Shown piece after piece: positions 44,901 through 54,624 of a DNA stretch of 61,396 bases; position 1 is the stretch's first letter; the number at the start of each line of letters is the position of its first letter. The notes beneath the pieces are model-generated. The model did not search any database and was not told the origin of the DNA. It worked only from the letters and a program-made list of their open reading frames with translations. The stretch covers positions 74,927-136,322 of the forward strand of contig JAJFTJ010000014.1 of assembly GCA_021373015.1 (NCBI GenBank), given 5' to 3'. A program made the position numbers and the translations under genes. The DNA comes from Nitrospiraceae bacterium (GTDB lineage Bacteria > Nitrospirota > Thermodesulfovibrionia > Thermodesulfovibrionales > UBA1546).

Positions 44901-47050
44901 TGAAAATAATGAATCAGAAATGGACAATTTATCTGATATCAACAGTTTTAATATTTGTTGCAGGATGTGCAACAACAGGAGAAGGCAACAAAGCTGTTCA
45001 ATCTTCACAGCTGCCTGTTATAACTGCTATAAATATAGCTGACAATCAGATTGTTATTAATGCTGATAAGCAGTTTACTTATACGATTTACAAAGCAACT
45101 GATCCGTACAAGGTAATTGCAGAACTGCCGAATGTGCGATTAGGAATTAAACCGGAGAAGATTAAGTCTTCTGACAAAGCAGGCATAACTGAGGTCTCTC
45201 CATCACAGACAGAAGAACCAATTTTAACAAAAATTGAAATTCTACTTGCATCCCCATCAGCTGTGGAATCATCTTATAAAGATAATATTTTGATAATAAA
45301 AGTAAAAGAGCCTGATACCAAGACGGCTGAGATAACAAAACCCGAAGACAAGGAAATAAAGAAAGAAGAACCTGTACCTGTAAAAGAAGAAACGGTTGCT
45401 GAAACTCAAAAACCCGCATACAACAGAGATGCAGTAAAGGAGTTTCCTTCTGCGACTTCAATTACAGATCTGAATATCGAAAAAGTAGAAAATATTTTGA
45501 AAGTTAAGATCAAGGGCAATGGAGCGCTTAGTCCAAATGTTTTCAGGCTTGATAACAGGGCTGTTTTGGATATACCTGGTGTTGAAATGATAGCATCTGT
45601 GCCTGCAAAAGTGCCGGCACCGCTTAAAAGTATAAGGGTGGGCAAATACAAGGACAAGACAAGGCTTGTTATAGATATGATAAAAGACACACAATTTGAT
45701 GTTGCGGCAGTTGAAGATTATGTAATGATCTCCTTCCATGTTGAGGATAAAGCTGCAGATGAACAGGTTGTATCTAAAGCGGAAGCCCCTGCTGTAGAGA
45801 AGAAAACCGTTACAAAAACAGACGAGATAATTCCTGAAGGGAAATACAAAGGACAGAAGATATCTCTTGATTTTCAGGATGCTGATATAGGCCCTATATT
45901 CAGGCTGCTTGCAGATATCAGCGGATATAATTTTGTTATAGACCCTGGGGTAAAAGGCAAGATCACGATGAAGCTTATGAATGTGCCATGGGATCAGTCT
46001 CTTGATATAATACTCCAGACTTTCAGCCTTGGGAAGTCAATGGACGGCAATATTATCTGGATCGCTCCTGTTACAACATTTGCGAAAATGGCTGATGAAA
46101 AAGCAAAGGCAAAAGACGCTGAAGAAAAATCTGAAGATATAATTCAAAAAGTCATAAGAATAAATTATGCTATGGCAAGCGAGATAAGCACAGCAATTAC
46201 ACAAGGGAAACTGCTTAGTTCAAGAGGAAGCATCACTGTTGACGGGAGAATGAACACACTGATAGTTAAAGATACGCCTACAAGCATAGAGAAAATCAAA
46301 GGGCTTGTAGCGATAATGGATGTTTCGAAACCCCAAGTAATGATAGAAGCAAAGATGGTAGAAGTGAGTAGTACATATAGCGAGCAGCTAGGAATAAAAT
46401 GGGGAGGCACATTTGCAGGAACAGGCATAAAAAGTATTGGACAACAGGTCAGTGGTGGTTTTTCTGTGAATACACCAGTAGTATCTGCAGGTGCAGGTGC
46501 TACAAATCCTGGTGGTGTTTTGAATCTATTACTTGGTAGTGCTAATACTCTACAGGTTAATCTTTCACTATCAGCATTGGAGGATGTGGGTAAATCAAGG
46601 AAACTCTCAAACCCCAAAATTTTAACAATTGATAATGAGTCAGCAACTATCCAGCAAGGCACAGCTATTCCAGTTCAGACAGTAAGCGCTGAAGGCACAA
46701 AGACAGAATATGTAAACGCGACGCTTAAACTTACAGTTACACCTAAGATTACACCTGACGGATATGTGCAGTTAAAAATAAATGCAACTAATGACTCACT
46801 TGGGATACTCACACCACAGGGGTATGCTATAGAGAAAAAAGAAGTTACAACACAGGCTCTTGTGAAAAACGGCGAGACATTAGTTCTTGGCGGAATTTAC
46901 ACAACAAGCACAGTAGAAAGCGAAGAAGGGATACCTTTATTAGGTAGAATTCCTATTCTTGGGTGGTTATTTAAAACAAAGACAGCGGCAGGCCCTAATA
47001 TAACAGAACTCCTAATTTTCATAACCCCTAATATTGTAAGTAAACAGTAG
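44900..47050 (+). CDS. pilQ: type IV pilus secretin PilQ, apparently a lipoprotein
   Basis: 716 residues. The signal peptide ends VAGC (Cys23) followed by ATT, a lipobox. AMIN domains are at about 35-120 and 185-285. STN/N0 is at about 310-370 (ISLDFQDADIGPIFRLLADI). An N1 domain follows at about 410-475, and the secretin core lies at about 480-712 with VMIEAKMVEVSSTYSEQLGI and the terminal GGIYTTSTVESEEGIPLLGR. It forms the outer-membrane pore through which the pilus passes. It is the last pil gene; aroC follows 19 bases later without a terminator. Confidence 0.95.
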   Translation: MKIMNQKWTIYLISTVLIFVAGCATTGEGNKAVQSSQLPVITAINIADNQIVINADKQFTYTIYKATDPYKVIAELPNVRLGIKPEKIKSSDKAGITEVSPSQTEEPILTKIEILLASPSAVESSYKDNILIIKVKEPDTKTAEITKPEDKEIKKEEPVPVKEETVAETQKPAYNRDAVKEFPSATSITDLNIEKVENILKVKIKGNGALSPNVFRLDNRAVLDIPGVEMIASVPAKVPAPLKSIRVGKYKDKTRLVIDMIKDTQFDVAAVEDYVMISFHVEDKAADEQVVSKAEAPAVEKKTVTKTDEIIPEGKYKGQKISLDFQDADIGPIFRLLADISGYNFVIDPGVKGKITMKLMNVPWDQSLDIILQTFSLGKSMDGNIIWIAPVTTFAKMADEKAKAKDAEEKSEDIIQKVIRINYAMASEISTAITQGKLLSSRGSITVDGRMNTLIVKDTPTSIEKIKGLVAIMDVSKPQVMIEAKMVEVSSTYSEQLGIKWGGTFAGTGIKSIGQQVSGGFSVNTPVVSAGAGATNPGGVLNLLLGSANTLQVNLSLSALEDVGKSRKLSNPKILTIDNESATIQQGTAIPVQTVSAEGTKTEYVNATLKLTVTPKITPDGYVQLKINATNDSLGILTPQGYAIEKKEVTTQALVKNGETLVLGGIYTTSTVESEEGIPLLGRIPILGWLFKTKTAAGPNITELLIFITPNIVSKQ

Positions 47051-47069
47051 AGAAATAATTAGTATATAG

Positions 47070-48248
47070 ATGCATATAAGATTTCTCACTGCAGGTGAAT
47101 CGCACGGTCAAGCCCTGGCTGGAATAATAGAAGGTATTCCAGCAGGGCTTTCTATTTCAGCAATTGATATTGACACAGACCTGAGGCGAAGACAGCTTGG
47201 GTATGGCCGCGGAAACAGGATGAAAATAGAATCAGACCGCGTAAAAATTCTATCAGGTGTTCGTTTTGGGAGAACAATAGGCTCACCAATCACAATTCTC
47301 ATACAAAATAAAGACTGGCCAAACTGGCAGGATACTATGAGTTCTGAGATAACTTCAGTCAGTCAAAAAACAAAGAAACTTACAAGGCCAAGACCTGGAC
47401 ATGCCGACCTTTCAGGAGCGCTTAAGTTTGATACACACGATATAAGAGATATTCTTGAGCGTTCAAGCGCAAGAGAAACAGCAATGCGTACAGCGCTTGG
47501 AGCAATTGCAAAAAAGTTTCTGTCTGAATTTGACGTAAATATTGGCAGCTATGTAACTCAGATAGGCGGAATTAAAATAAAAGAAACAAAGATTGCAGCA
47601 TCAGAAAGAGAATTGTCAGAAACATTTAAAAAAGCAGAAAAATCAGAATTAAGATGTGCTGACAAAAAAATCTCAAAAGAAATGATAAAGTTGATAGACA
47701 AAGCAGAAAAAGAAGGCAATACTCTTGGCGGGATTTTTGAAGTATTTGTTACAAACCTGCCTCCGGGCATTGGAAACCACACACAATGGGATAAGAAGCT
47801 GGATGGACGGCTTGCTCAGGCATTGATGTCAGTACAGGCTGTCAAGGGGGTTGAGATAGGCAAAGGATTTATGATGAGTTCAGAGATGGGTTCTGAAGTT
47901 ATGGACGAGATTTTTTACAGTAAGAAAAAATTTTACAGAAAAACAAACAATGCCGGCGGCATAGAAGGCGGGATGACAAACGGCATGTCTTTAATCATAA
48001 GAGCTGCTATGAAGCCTATTCCAACCCTGAGAAAACCTCTAAGCTCGGTTGATATTATCACTAAAAAAACCTTTAAAGCAGCTTATGAGCGATCTGATGT
48101 ATGCGCTGTGCCTGCTGCAGGAGTTGTTAGCGAGGCAATGACAGCGCTGGTTATCGCTGATGCTTTTTTAGAAAAATTCGGCGGCGACAGTCTCTCAGAA
48201 GTGAAAAGAAATTATAATTCTTATCTTAAACAGCTTTCAAATTTTTAG
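47070..48248 (+). CDS. aroC: chorismate synthase
   Basis: 392 residues. The N-terminal IRFLTAGESHGQALAGIIEG and the FMN-binding RRQLGYGRGNRMKIE are characteristic. RPGHADLSGALKFD, RSSARETAMRTALGA and the late GGIEGGMTNG complete the signature. It removes phosphate from EPSP to form chorismate, using reduced FMN. It is placed between pilQ and aroK-aroB, the frequent pil-aro arrangement of Gram-negatives. No strong ribosome site precedes ATG 47070. Confidence 0.97.
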   Translation: MHIRFLTAGESHGQALAGIIEGIPAGLSISAIDIDTDLRRRQLGYGRGNRMKIESDRVKILSGVRFGRTIGSPITILIQNKDWPNWQDTMSSEITSVSQKTKKLTRPRPGHADLSGALKFDTHDIRDILERSSARETAMRTALGAIAKKFLSEFDVNIGSYVTQIGGIKIKETKIAASERELSETFKKAEKSELRCADKKISKEMIKLIDKAEKEGNTLGGIFEVFVTNLPPGIGNHTQWDKKLDGRLAQALMSVQAVKGVEIGKGFMMSSEMGSEVMDEIFYSKKKFYRKTNNAGGIEGGMTNGMSLIIRAAMKPIPTLRKPLSSVDIITKKTFKAAYERSDVCAVPAAGVVSEAMTALVIADAFLEKFGGDSLSEVKRNYNSYLKQLSNF

Positions 48249-48315
48249 TTTATTTTTTACTTGAAGTCCATCCACTAAAAAATTCAATCATAAGGTATAA
48301 TTTATAAAACACAAT

Positions 48316-48825
48316 ATGAGAAATATTGTTCTTACAGGTTTTATGGGCACGGGAAAATCTGAGGTGAGCAAAATGCTTATAAAAATCCTCGGTTGCAGCG
48401 CTATCGATGTTGACACTAAGATTGAACAGTCACAGAAAATGACTATAGCGGATATCTTTAAAAAACTTGGCGAATCCAGATTCAGGGAAATTGAAACAGA
48501 AATGATAAAATTCATCTCAAAAAATAAAAATTCTATTATCTCGACAGGCGGGGGCGCGCCATTAAAAGAGGAAAACATGAGAGCGCTGAGAGAAAATGGA
48601 ATTATTGTTTGTCTGACAGCAGAACCAGAAACTATTCTCAAAAGAACAGCAAAAGATAATCAAAGACCGCTGCTTCAGGTGGATAATCCCTTAGAAAAAA
48701 TTAAGGAACTGATGCAAGCAAGAGAACCTTACTATGAAAAAGCGGATATTGTAATAAGCACAGAAAATAAAACACCGTTAGAAATTGCAAATGAGATTGT
48801 CAGGAAAGTTAAAAATGAAAAATAA
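48316..48825 (+). CDS. aroK: shikimate kinase
   Basis: 169 residues. Walker A is GFMGTGKSEVSK near residue 7. The shikimate-binding DVDTKIE, FREIE and STGGGAPL follow. A lid arginine lies in the DNQRPLLQ region. It phosphorylates shikimate. TATAAT (48296-48301) and TATAAA (48303-48308, 7 bases before the ATG) lie upstream without a good -35, and no Shine-Dalgarno sequence is present. A separate, possibly leaderless start for aroK-aroB is therefore possible. It overlaps aroB by 11 bases. Confidence 0.96.
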   Translation: MRNIVLTGFMGTGKSEVSKMLIKILGCSAIDVDTKIEQSQKMTIADIFKKLGESRFREIETEMIKFISKNKNSIISTGGGAPLKEENMRALRENGIIVCLTAEPETILKRTAKDNQRPLLQVDNPLEKIKELMQAREPYYEKADIVISTENKTPLEIANEIVRKVKNEK

Positions 48826-49915
48826 AATCAAGAAGGTAGAACATTTAAAAGTCAAACTTGGCGCAAGAAGTTATGAGATATGCATTGGAAGCAAGATCAT
48901 TGCAAGCATTGGCAGCAAACTAAAATCCTTCAAGTTAAGTTCGCGAATCGGACTTATAAGTAACAATACAGTTAATGCCATATATGGAAAAACTGTGCTG
49001 AATTCTTTAAAAACAGCAGGCTTTGATGTTATTTCAGTAATAATTCCTGATGGAGAACAATATAAAAACCTCAAGACAATGCAGGGAATTTATGACCGGC
49101 TTTTAAGTCATAAGCTTGACAGGAAATCAGCGATAGTTGCTCTAGGCGGAGGAGTTATCGGTGATATAACAGGTTTTGCAGCCTCAACTTATATGAGAGG
49201 CGTTCCTTACATTCAAATACCTACGACCCTTTTGTCGCAGGTGGACAGTTCAGTCGGCGGGAAAACAGGAGTGAATCATAAGCTTGGAAAAAATATGATC
49301 GGTACTTTTTATCAGCCCAAACTCGTATGGATAGATATAGATACATTAAATACCCTGCCTAAAAGAGAACTTTTTGCCGGACTTGCAGAAGTAATAAAAT
49401 ACGGCGTAATAAAAAATAAAGAACTCTTCAGGTTTTTAGAGGATAAAAAAGGCAAAATTCTTAATCTTGATAAAAATGCATTGAGTTATATTATTAAACG
49501 TTCTTGTGAACTAAAAGCAGATGTAGTTTCAAAAGATGAGAGAGAATCAGGGGTAAGGGTAATCTTAAATTACGGCCATACAATTGGACATGCAATTGAA
49601 ACAGCAACAGACTACAAACAATTTCTTCATGGTGAAGCAGTAGCAATAGGAATGCATGTTGAGGCAAGACTATCCCATATACTAGGTTTTTTCAGCGAAA
49701 AAGCAGTGTCGAGACTTAAAAACTTAATCGACTCTTATGGTCTTAAATCAGAAATACCAGCAGGTATAGATACGCGAACCCTTTTATCCTCAATGCAGCT
49801 TGATAAAAAAACTGTTGGAGGAAAGCTAAAATTCATTCTGCCTGAGAAGATCGGAAAAGTTAAGATTTATAAAGGGGCAGACAATGAAATCATTAAAAAA
49901 GCCTTGCTGTCTTGA
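48815..49915 (+). CDS. aroB: 3-dehydroquinate synthase
   Basis: 366 residues from ATG 48815, giving MKNKIKKVEHLKVKLGARSYEI. CAGGAAAG lies about 8 bases upstream; an in-frame ATG at 48785 would add ten residues without family support. NAD and metal motifs are VALGGGVIGDITGFAAS, QIPTTLLSQVDSSVGGKTGVNH and GHTIGHAIETA. It closes the first carbocycle of the shikimate pathway. It converges with selB 32 bases downstream. Confidence 0.97.
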   Translation: MKNKIKKVEHLKVKLGARSYEICIGSKIIASIGSKLKSFKLSSRIGLISNNTVNAIYGKTVLNSLKTAGFDVISVIIPDGEQYKNLKTMQGIYDRLLSHKLDRKSAIVALGGGVIGDITGFAASTYMRGVPYIQIPTTLLSQVDSSVGGKTGVNHKLGKNMIGTFYQPKLVWIDIDTLNTLPKRELFAGLAEVIKYGVIKNKELFRFLEDKKGKILNLDKNALSYIIKRSCELKADVVSKDERESGVRVILNYGHTIGHAIETATDYKQFLHGEAVAIGMHVEARLSHILGFFSEKAVSRLKNLIDSYGLKSEIPAGIDTRTLLSSMQLDKKTVGGKLKFILPEKIGKVKIYKGADNEIIKKALLS

Positions 49916-49947
49916 ATCTTAATACTGCTGCAAATAAAAAACAATTC

Positions 49948-51831
49948 TCAGTTCTTTATCAACAAAAACTTTCTCACATCCCCTATCCGCAAAGTAACCT
50001 TGCTTGAATCAAGATATTCGACAAATGGAACTGCATATTTTCTGGTTGTCCCGAGAATATCTCTGAACTCTGCAAGAGTCATTTCCTTTTTCTTGCTGTA
50101 GAAATCTTTTAATGCATCAAGCATTTTGTTGTAAGCATCTGCTGTTATATAAAAAGAATCATTGATTCTAACAACGCTTTTTTCTTTTGTCATAAGTTTC
50201 AAAATATCGTCAAGCTGCTTAAGTGGAAGCAAGAGATTTTTTGAAAGTTCGTCTTTGGACGGCGGCTGAAAACCGCTTTGTTCTAAAGCAGCAAGAATTT
50301 TTTTCTTTGTCTTTACTTCGGCATCTGATAAAGAAACATTAAATGATCCTATACGGAGGATATCTTTTTCTATTGCAATTTCAGGCATCGAGCTTAGAAT
50401 TGCGTTGAATGTCTTTTGCTCAACCTTCAGCTGAAGCCTTACTTCTTCTTTTGATATGCCCTGCCTTAGAGGATTCTTTTTATGAAACTGGTCGAGTGCT
50501 TTTTTAATTTTTTCTTTGACAGAAGAAATTTCATTTGCATGTATAAGCATATTGTCAACTTGTTTAATAAGAGACTTTTCTTTTGAAAGGGAGATTGCAT
50601 CTTTTATCTTTTGAAGATCTGTGTTTATCCAGCCCTCTATGCTTGCAGAAAGAATTCCATGAATGCCAGCTTTTTTAAGCTTTGCTTCGATCTTTTCATC
50701 AAGGCTTCCTTTTTCAAAAACATCCAGGTCTTCAATGCCTTCAGACTTTTTTCTTTTAATAGGATATGGATCAAGGATTTCACCGCCTCCAATTGTTTCT
50801 ACAGGTGAAAATCTTCTTATGATATATCTGTCTCCGCACATACAGATAACAGGCTCTTTGAGTCTAAACTGACAGAAGCAGCTCTCACCCTGTTTTAACT
50901 CATCTCTGTCGTACATTATGATTCGTGCAATTATCTCTGATGTGCCTGTATGAAAATGAACAAGGCTTTTTGTTTTCAATGAAGGGGTTTTTCCCAAAAG
51001 ATTAATTTTTGCATCAATGAGCTTTGTTGGGAATATTTTGTCTGGAGTTATTACCACATCTCCGCGTGATAATGTTTCCTTATCAACTCCGGATAGATTG
51101 ATGGCTGTTCTCTGACCTGCATATGAGGTTTTAAGTGCAGCCCCATGGCTATGCAGTCCGCGTACCTTACTTTTGATATTTGTTGGAAGTATCTGCACTT
51201 CGTCGTCGACCGATATACTGCCCGATACCGCTGTTCCAGTGATTACAGTGCCAAATCCTTTTAATGTGAATACTCTGTCTATTGGCAGACGGAATATACT
51301 GTTAGTGAGTTTTGGTGAAACCTTTAACCCAATTTCTTTTATCTTTTCTTTAAGTAATTCAAGATTTTCCCCTGTTTTTGCTGATACTGGAATAATATCT
51401 GTGCCTTCGAGGAATGTGTCTTTCACAAATGTTTTTATTTCTTCTGAAATAAGTCTAATCCAGTCATCTTCAACAAGGTCAGTTTTTGTTAGGACGATCA
51501 ACCCGGATTTAATATTTAATAAATTGCATATTGCCAGATGCTCTCTGGTCTGCGGCATTATTCCCTCATCTGCAGCTATTACAAGAAGAACAATGTCAAT
51601 TCCACCTGCGCCTGCAAGCATATTTCTTACAAGTTTTTCATGTCCCGGAACATCTATTATCCCAACTGTCAATCCATCAGGATATTTTAGATCTGCAAAC
51701 CCGAGGTCTATAGTTATCCCGCGTTCTTTTTCTTCTTTAAGCCTGTCGGGGTCGGTCCCTGTCAAGGCTTTCACTAAAGCGCTTTTGCCGTGGTCTATAT
51801 GTCCTGCTGTGCCCAATATTACATAGTGCAT
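49948..51831 (-). CDS. selB: selenocysteine-specific elongation factor SelB
   Basis: 627 residues from ATG 51831 ([19 protein letters not shown]). An upstream in-frame extension is not conserved. The G domain has [26 protein letters not shown] and TKTD. Domains II-III follow to about residue 380. The C-terminal half has the winged-helix repeats that bind the SECIS hairpin. It delivers selenocysteyl-tRNA to recoded UGA codons. The selD gene in this window needs it. selA and the tRNA-Sec gene are not in the window. The promoter's -10 is 7 bases before the ATG, and the -35 overlaps that of the divergent NIF3-like gene. Confidence 0.96.
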   Translation of the reverse strand: MHYVILGTAGHIDHGKSALVKALTGTDPDRLKEEKERGITIDLGFADLKYPDGLTVGIIDVPGHEKLVRNMLAGAGGIDIVLLVIAADEGIMPQTREHLAICNLLNIKSGLIVLTKTDLVEDDWIRLISEEIKTFVKDTFLEGTDIIPVSAKTGENLELLKEKIKEIGLKVSPKLTNSIFRLPIDRVFTLKGFGTVITGTAVSGSISVDDEVQILPTNIKSKVRGLHSHGAALKTSYAGQRTAINLSGVDKETLSRGDVVITPDKIFPTKLIDAKINLLGKTPSLKTKSLVHFHTGTSEIIARIIMYDRDELKQGESCFCQFRLKEPVICMCGDRYIIRRFSPVETIGGGEILDPYPIKRKKSEGIEDLDVFEKGSLDEKIEAKLKKAGIHGILSASIEGWINTDLQKIKDAISLSKEKSLIKQVDNMLIHANEISSVKEKIKKALDQFHKKNPLRQGISKEEVRLQLKVEQKTFNAILSSMPEIAIEKDILRIGSFNVSLSDAEVKTKKKILAALEQSGFQPPSKDELSKNLLLPLKQLDDILKLMTKEKSVVRINDSFYITADAYNKMLDALKDFYSKKKEMTLAEFRDILGTTRKYAVPFVEYLDSSKVTLRIGDVRKFLLIKN

Positions 51832-51838
51832 GAATAAT

Positions 51839-51867
51839 AGTTTACTTATCAGATGAATAATTGACAA
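51839..51867 (-). promoter_or_regulatory. selB promoter, predicted leaderless
   Basis: On the minus strand TTGTCA (51867-51862), exactly 17 bases, TAAACT (51844-51839), then 7 bases to ATG 51831. There is no Shine-Dalgarno site. The -35 is the complement of the -35 used by the divergent gene. Confidence 0.55.
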
Positions 51868-51889
51868 ATAAAAATACAAACAATAAAAT
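51861..51889 (+). promoter_or_regulatory. promoter of the NIF3-like gene, possibly also dnaG-rpoD
   Basis: A perfect TTGACA (51861-51866), 17 bases, TAAAAT (51884-51889, 5 of 6). The start codon at 51918 lies 28 bases beyond. The -35 overlaps the selB -35 by 5 bases on the other strand, so only one polymerase could bind at a time. Confidence 0.65.
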
Positions 51890-51917
51890 AGAAAAACTCT
51901 ATAAAAAGGATTCTAAA

Positions 51918-52877
51918 ATGACTCTAAAAGAACTGTATAGCAAGGCAATATCTAAAGGCATAGAAAATGATCCCAGAGGCAAAGAATTTGTTCTAAAAGA
52001 GCTTGAATCAAGAAAAAAGGCTCACGAAAAATTATCCAAAGAAGATAAAGAATTTTTTGACGAAGAAAGCTTATCCAATCCGTATTCTGATTCAAGAATT
52101 TTGAATGGAACAGGCGATGAGAAAGTAAAATCAGCGCTTGTTGGAGTTGATATAGAAGCCGGGGAATTGCTTCTCGCTGATGCGCTTAAGTCAAAAGGCA
52201 AAAATATTGATCTTGTAATAGCCCATCATCCTGAAGGAAGGGCTTATGCAAACCTCTATTCCGTTATGCAGATGCAGTCGGATATTCTTAACAGATTCGG
52301 GGTGCCTATAAACATAGCAGAAGGACTGATGGAGGCAAGGATAAAAGAAGTTGAGAGGAGATTGATGCCTGTTAATCACACCAGGGCTGTAGATGCAGCA
52401 AGACTTCTCAACATCCCTTTCATATGTCTTCATACCCCTGCTGACAACATGGTTGCAACCTATCTTCAGAGACTATTTGATGACAAGAAACCTTATAAAA
52501 TTGAAGAAGTCGTTAATATGCTCAAAGAGATACCTGAATATAAAACAGCAGCCTATAACGGCGCAGGCCCAAAAATTCTAATAGGTTCAAAAGAAAGGAA
52601 GACGGGCAAGATATTTGTTGATATGACTGGAGGAACAGAAGGTGCAAAGGAAATATTCAGCAGCCTTGCTGCAGGAGGAGTGAATACTATCGTTGCCATG
52701 CATCTTAGCGAAGAACACAAGAAAGAGGCAGAAAAAAGCCATCTGAATGTTGTTATTGCCGGTCATATAGCAAGTGATACTCTTGGTCTCAATCTTCTAC
52801 TGGACGAACTGTCTAAAGGCATATCAATTGACATACTTGAGTGCTCAGGCTTTAAAAGAACTAGCAGGAATAGTTAG
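51918..52877 (+). CDS. NIF3-like (DUF34) metal-binding family protein
   Basis: 319 residues from ATG 51918 (MTLKELYSKAISKGIENDP), with AAAAGGA upstream. A 19-residue upstream extension of low complexity is discounted because it would begin inside the promoter. VIAHHPEGRAY and the later HTPADNMVATYLQ and VIAGHIASDTLG carry the spaced histidines expected of NIF3-type dinuclear metal sites. The reaction is unknown; a GTP cyclohydrolase I type 2 name is sometimes attached without strong support. It precedes dnaG by 45 bases, so it may be cotranscribed with dnaG-rpoD. Confidence 0.7.
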   Translation: MTLKELYSKAISKGIENDPRGKEFVLKELESRKKAHEKLSKEDKEFFDEESLSNPYSDSRILNGTGDEKVKSALVGVDIEAGELLLADALKSKGKNIDLVIAHHPEGRAYANLYSVMQMQSDILNRFGVPINIAEGLMEARIKEVERRLMPVNHTRAVDAARLLNIPFICLHTPADNMVATYLQRLFDDKKPYKIEEVVNMLKEIPEYKTAAYNGAGPKILIGSKERKTGKIFVDMTGGTEGAKEIFSSLAAGGVNTIVAMHLSEEHKKEAEKSHLNVVIAGHIASDTLGLNLLLDELSKGISIDILECSGFKRTSRNS

Positions 52878-52922
52878 TTAGATAAAAAAAAGCGGCACAA
52901 ATAGTACTTGCGCTCATAATTT

Positions 52923-54608
52923 ATGAGGTCAGATAAACTTCTTGAAGACATAAAGTCTCGACTGGACATAATAGATGTCATAGGAGATTATATTGAGCTT
53001 AAGAAGTCAGGACAGAACTATAAGGCAAATTGTCCCTTCCATTCAGAAAAAACTCCTTCATTCATGGCAAGCCCTGGCAAGCAGATATACCACTGTTTCG
53101 GCTGTAATGCAGGAGGTGATGTCATAGGATTTGTCATGCGCTACGAGAATATGACATTTCAGGAAGCTGTTAAAACGCTTGCCAAAAAAGCAGGGATACA
53201 ACTTTCCGAATACAAATTCGAGACAGGGCTCACAGAGAAAAAAGACAAATTGCATGAGATCCAGAATGAGGCACTCAGATATTTTCCGGAAAAACTTAAA
53301 AAATCCAAGACAGTTCTCTCTTATCTGGACAAGAGAGAGATCAACAAAGAAATGGTACAAAATTTCAGTCTTGGTTATGCGGATAAGGATTGGAAAACCT
53401 TGTATGAACATCTCAGAAAAAAGGAATATGAAGACGCACTGATTGCACAATCAGGTCTTGTTTTTAGCGGGGAAAAAGGTTTTTATGATGTGTTCAGAAA
53501 CCGGTTGATGTTCCCGATTTTTAATATAAATGCAGATGTAATAGCTTTTGGAGGAAGGGCAATTGATAATGATATGCCAAAATATCTCAACTCTCCCGAG
53601 ACAATGCTTTTTAAAAAAGGCGAAACTCTTTATGCACTTAATGTGGCAAAGGATGAGATCAGGAAAAAAGATTATGCAATTGTTGTGGAGGGATATATAG
53701 ATGTCATAATATGCCATCAGCATGGGTTCAGGAATGTTATTGCACCGCTTGGTACAGCCCTTACGTCAGGACATCTCCAGAAAATAGGAAGACTTACAAA
53801 AAAGATTGTTCTTGTTTTTGACAGTGACGCAGCAGGTATTGCTGCTGCAAAAAGATCTCTTAGTCTGCTATATGAGCATGGTTTTAAGTCAAAGATACTG
53901 CTCCTTCCAGAAGGAGACGACCCTGACAGCTTCCTTCGCAAAAAAGGAAGCGCTGCTTTTCAGACAGCACTTGCGAGGTCAAAATCCATGATTGATTTTA
54001 TTCTAGGGCTCAAAGGAGAAAAGACAGATAACATCAGAACTGCGATCAGCATAATAAACAATGTCAAAGACATGATTCTAAAGGAAGAACTTTTAAAGGA
54101 ACTCTCAGAGAGATCAGGGGTCAGCGAGACGGCTATAAGAAAAGAAACCAATAAAGATTCGCAAGCTCTAAAAAAATATGAACGAGGCAGACAGGGAAAG
54201 AATGAGGCTAAGACATCAGATCTTTTATATAGCGAAGATGTATTGCTCCTGAGCGCTATTATTGCTTTTCAGGATAAGGCCTCGTATATCTTCGAAAACA
54301 TAGATATAGACGAGATTGAAAATACAACGGTAAAAGAAATTTTTAAAAAAATCAAGCCTTTAACCGATAAATTAGATATGAATTCAATATTAGCTGGGCT
54401 GGAGGATGAGGAGAAAGCAATTGTAACACGATTATCTTTAAGCCCGGGTTTTGACCTTGAGAACGTGGACATAAATATCAGGGACTGTTTTAAGAAGATG
54501 GCAAACTCGAAGCTGGATGAGAAGATCCAAAAAGCAAAAACAGCAGGTGATTTACAGCTCTTAAAATCATTGCTGGCAGAAAAACACAAAAGATTGGGTC
54601 ATGACTAA
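52923..54608 (+). CDS. dnaG: DNA primase
   Basis: 561 residues. The CHC2 zinc-binding domain is at about 37-65 ([21 protein letters not shown]). The RNA polymerase domain has the TOPRIM acidic motifs [22 protein letters not shown] and [10 protein letters not shown]. The C-terminal helicase-binding region is short and diverged. It primes each Okazaki fragment. It overlaps the possible upstream start of rpoD. Together they form the macromolecular-synthesis operon, here without rpsU. Confidence 0.97.
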   Translation: MRSDKLLEDIKSRLDIIDVIGDYIELKKSGQNYKANCPFHSEKTPSFMASPGKQIYHCFGCNAGGDVIGFVMRYENMTFQEAVKTLAKKAGIQLSEYKFETGLTEKKDKLHEIQNEALRYFPEKLKKSKTVLSYLDKREINKEMVQNFSLGYADKDWKTLYEHLRKKEYEDALIAQSGLVFSGEKGFYDVFRNRLMFPIFNINADVIAFGGRAIDNDMPKYLNSPETMLFKKGETLYALNVAKDEIRKKDYAIVVEGYIDVIICHQHGFRNVIAPLGTALTSGHLQKIGRLTKKIVLVFDSDAAGIAAAKRSLSLLYEHGFKSKILLLPEGDDPDSFLRKKGSAAFQTALARSKSMIDFILGLKGEKTDNIRTAISIINNVKDMILKEELLKELSERSGVSETAIRKETNKDSQALKKYERGRQGKNEAKTSDLLYSEDVLLLSAIIAFQDKASYIFENIDIDEIENTTVKEIFKKIKPLTDKLDMNSILAGLEDEEKAIVTRLSLSPGFDLENVDINIRDCFKKMANSKLDEKIQKAKTAGDLQLLKSLLAEKHKRLGHD

Positions 54609-54624
54609 AACAAGGGAGGAGCAC

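Noticed and set aside
46165-46662. 165-residue minus-strand ORF
   Set aside because: Antisense to the PilQ secretin core, whose reading frame is continuous and recognisable.
51173-51826. 217-residue plus-strand ORF
   Set aside because: It lies fully antisense to the SelB GTPase domain and mirrors its codon pattern; no family resemblance or ribosome site.
53058-53450. 130-residue minus-strand ORF
   Set aside because: Antisense to dnaG and rich in Phe/Cys, as expected of a shadow frame of a Lys/Glu-rich gene.
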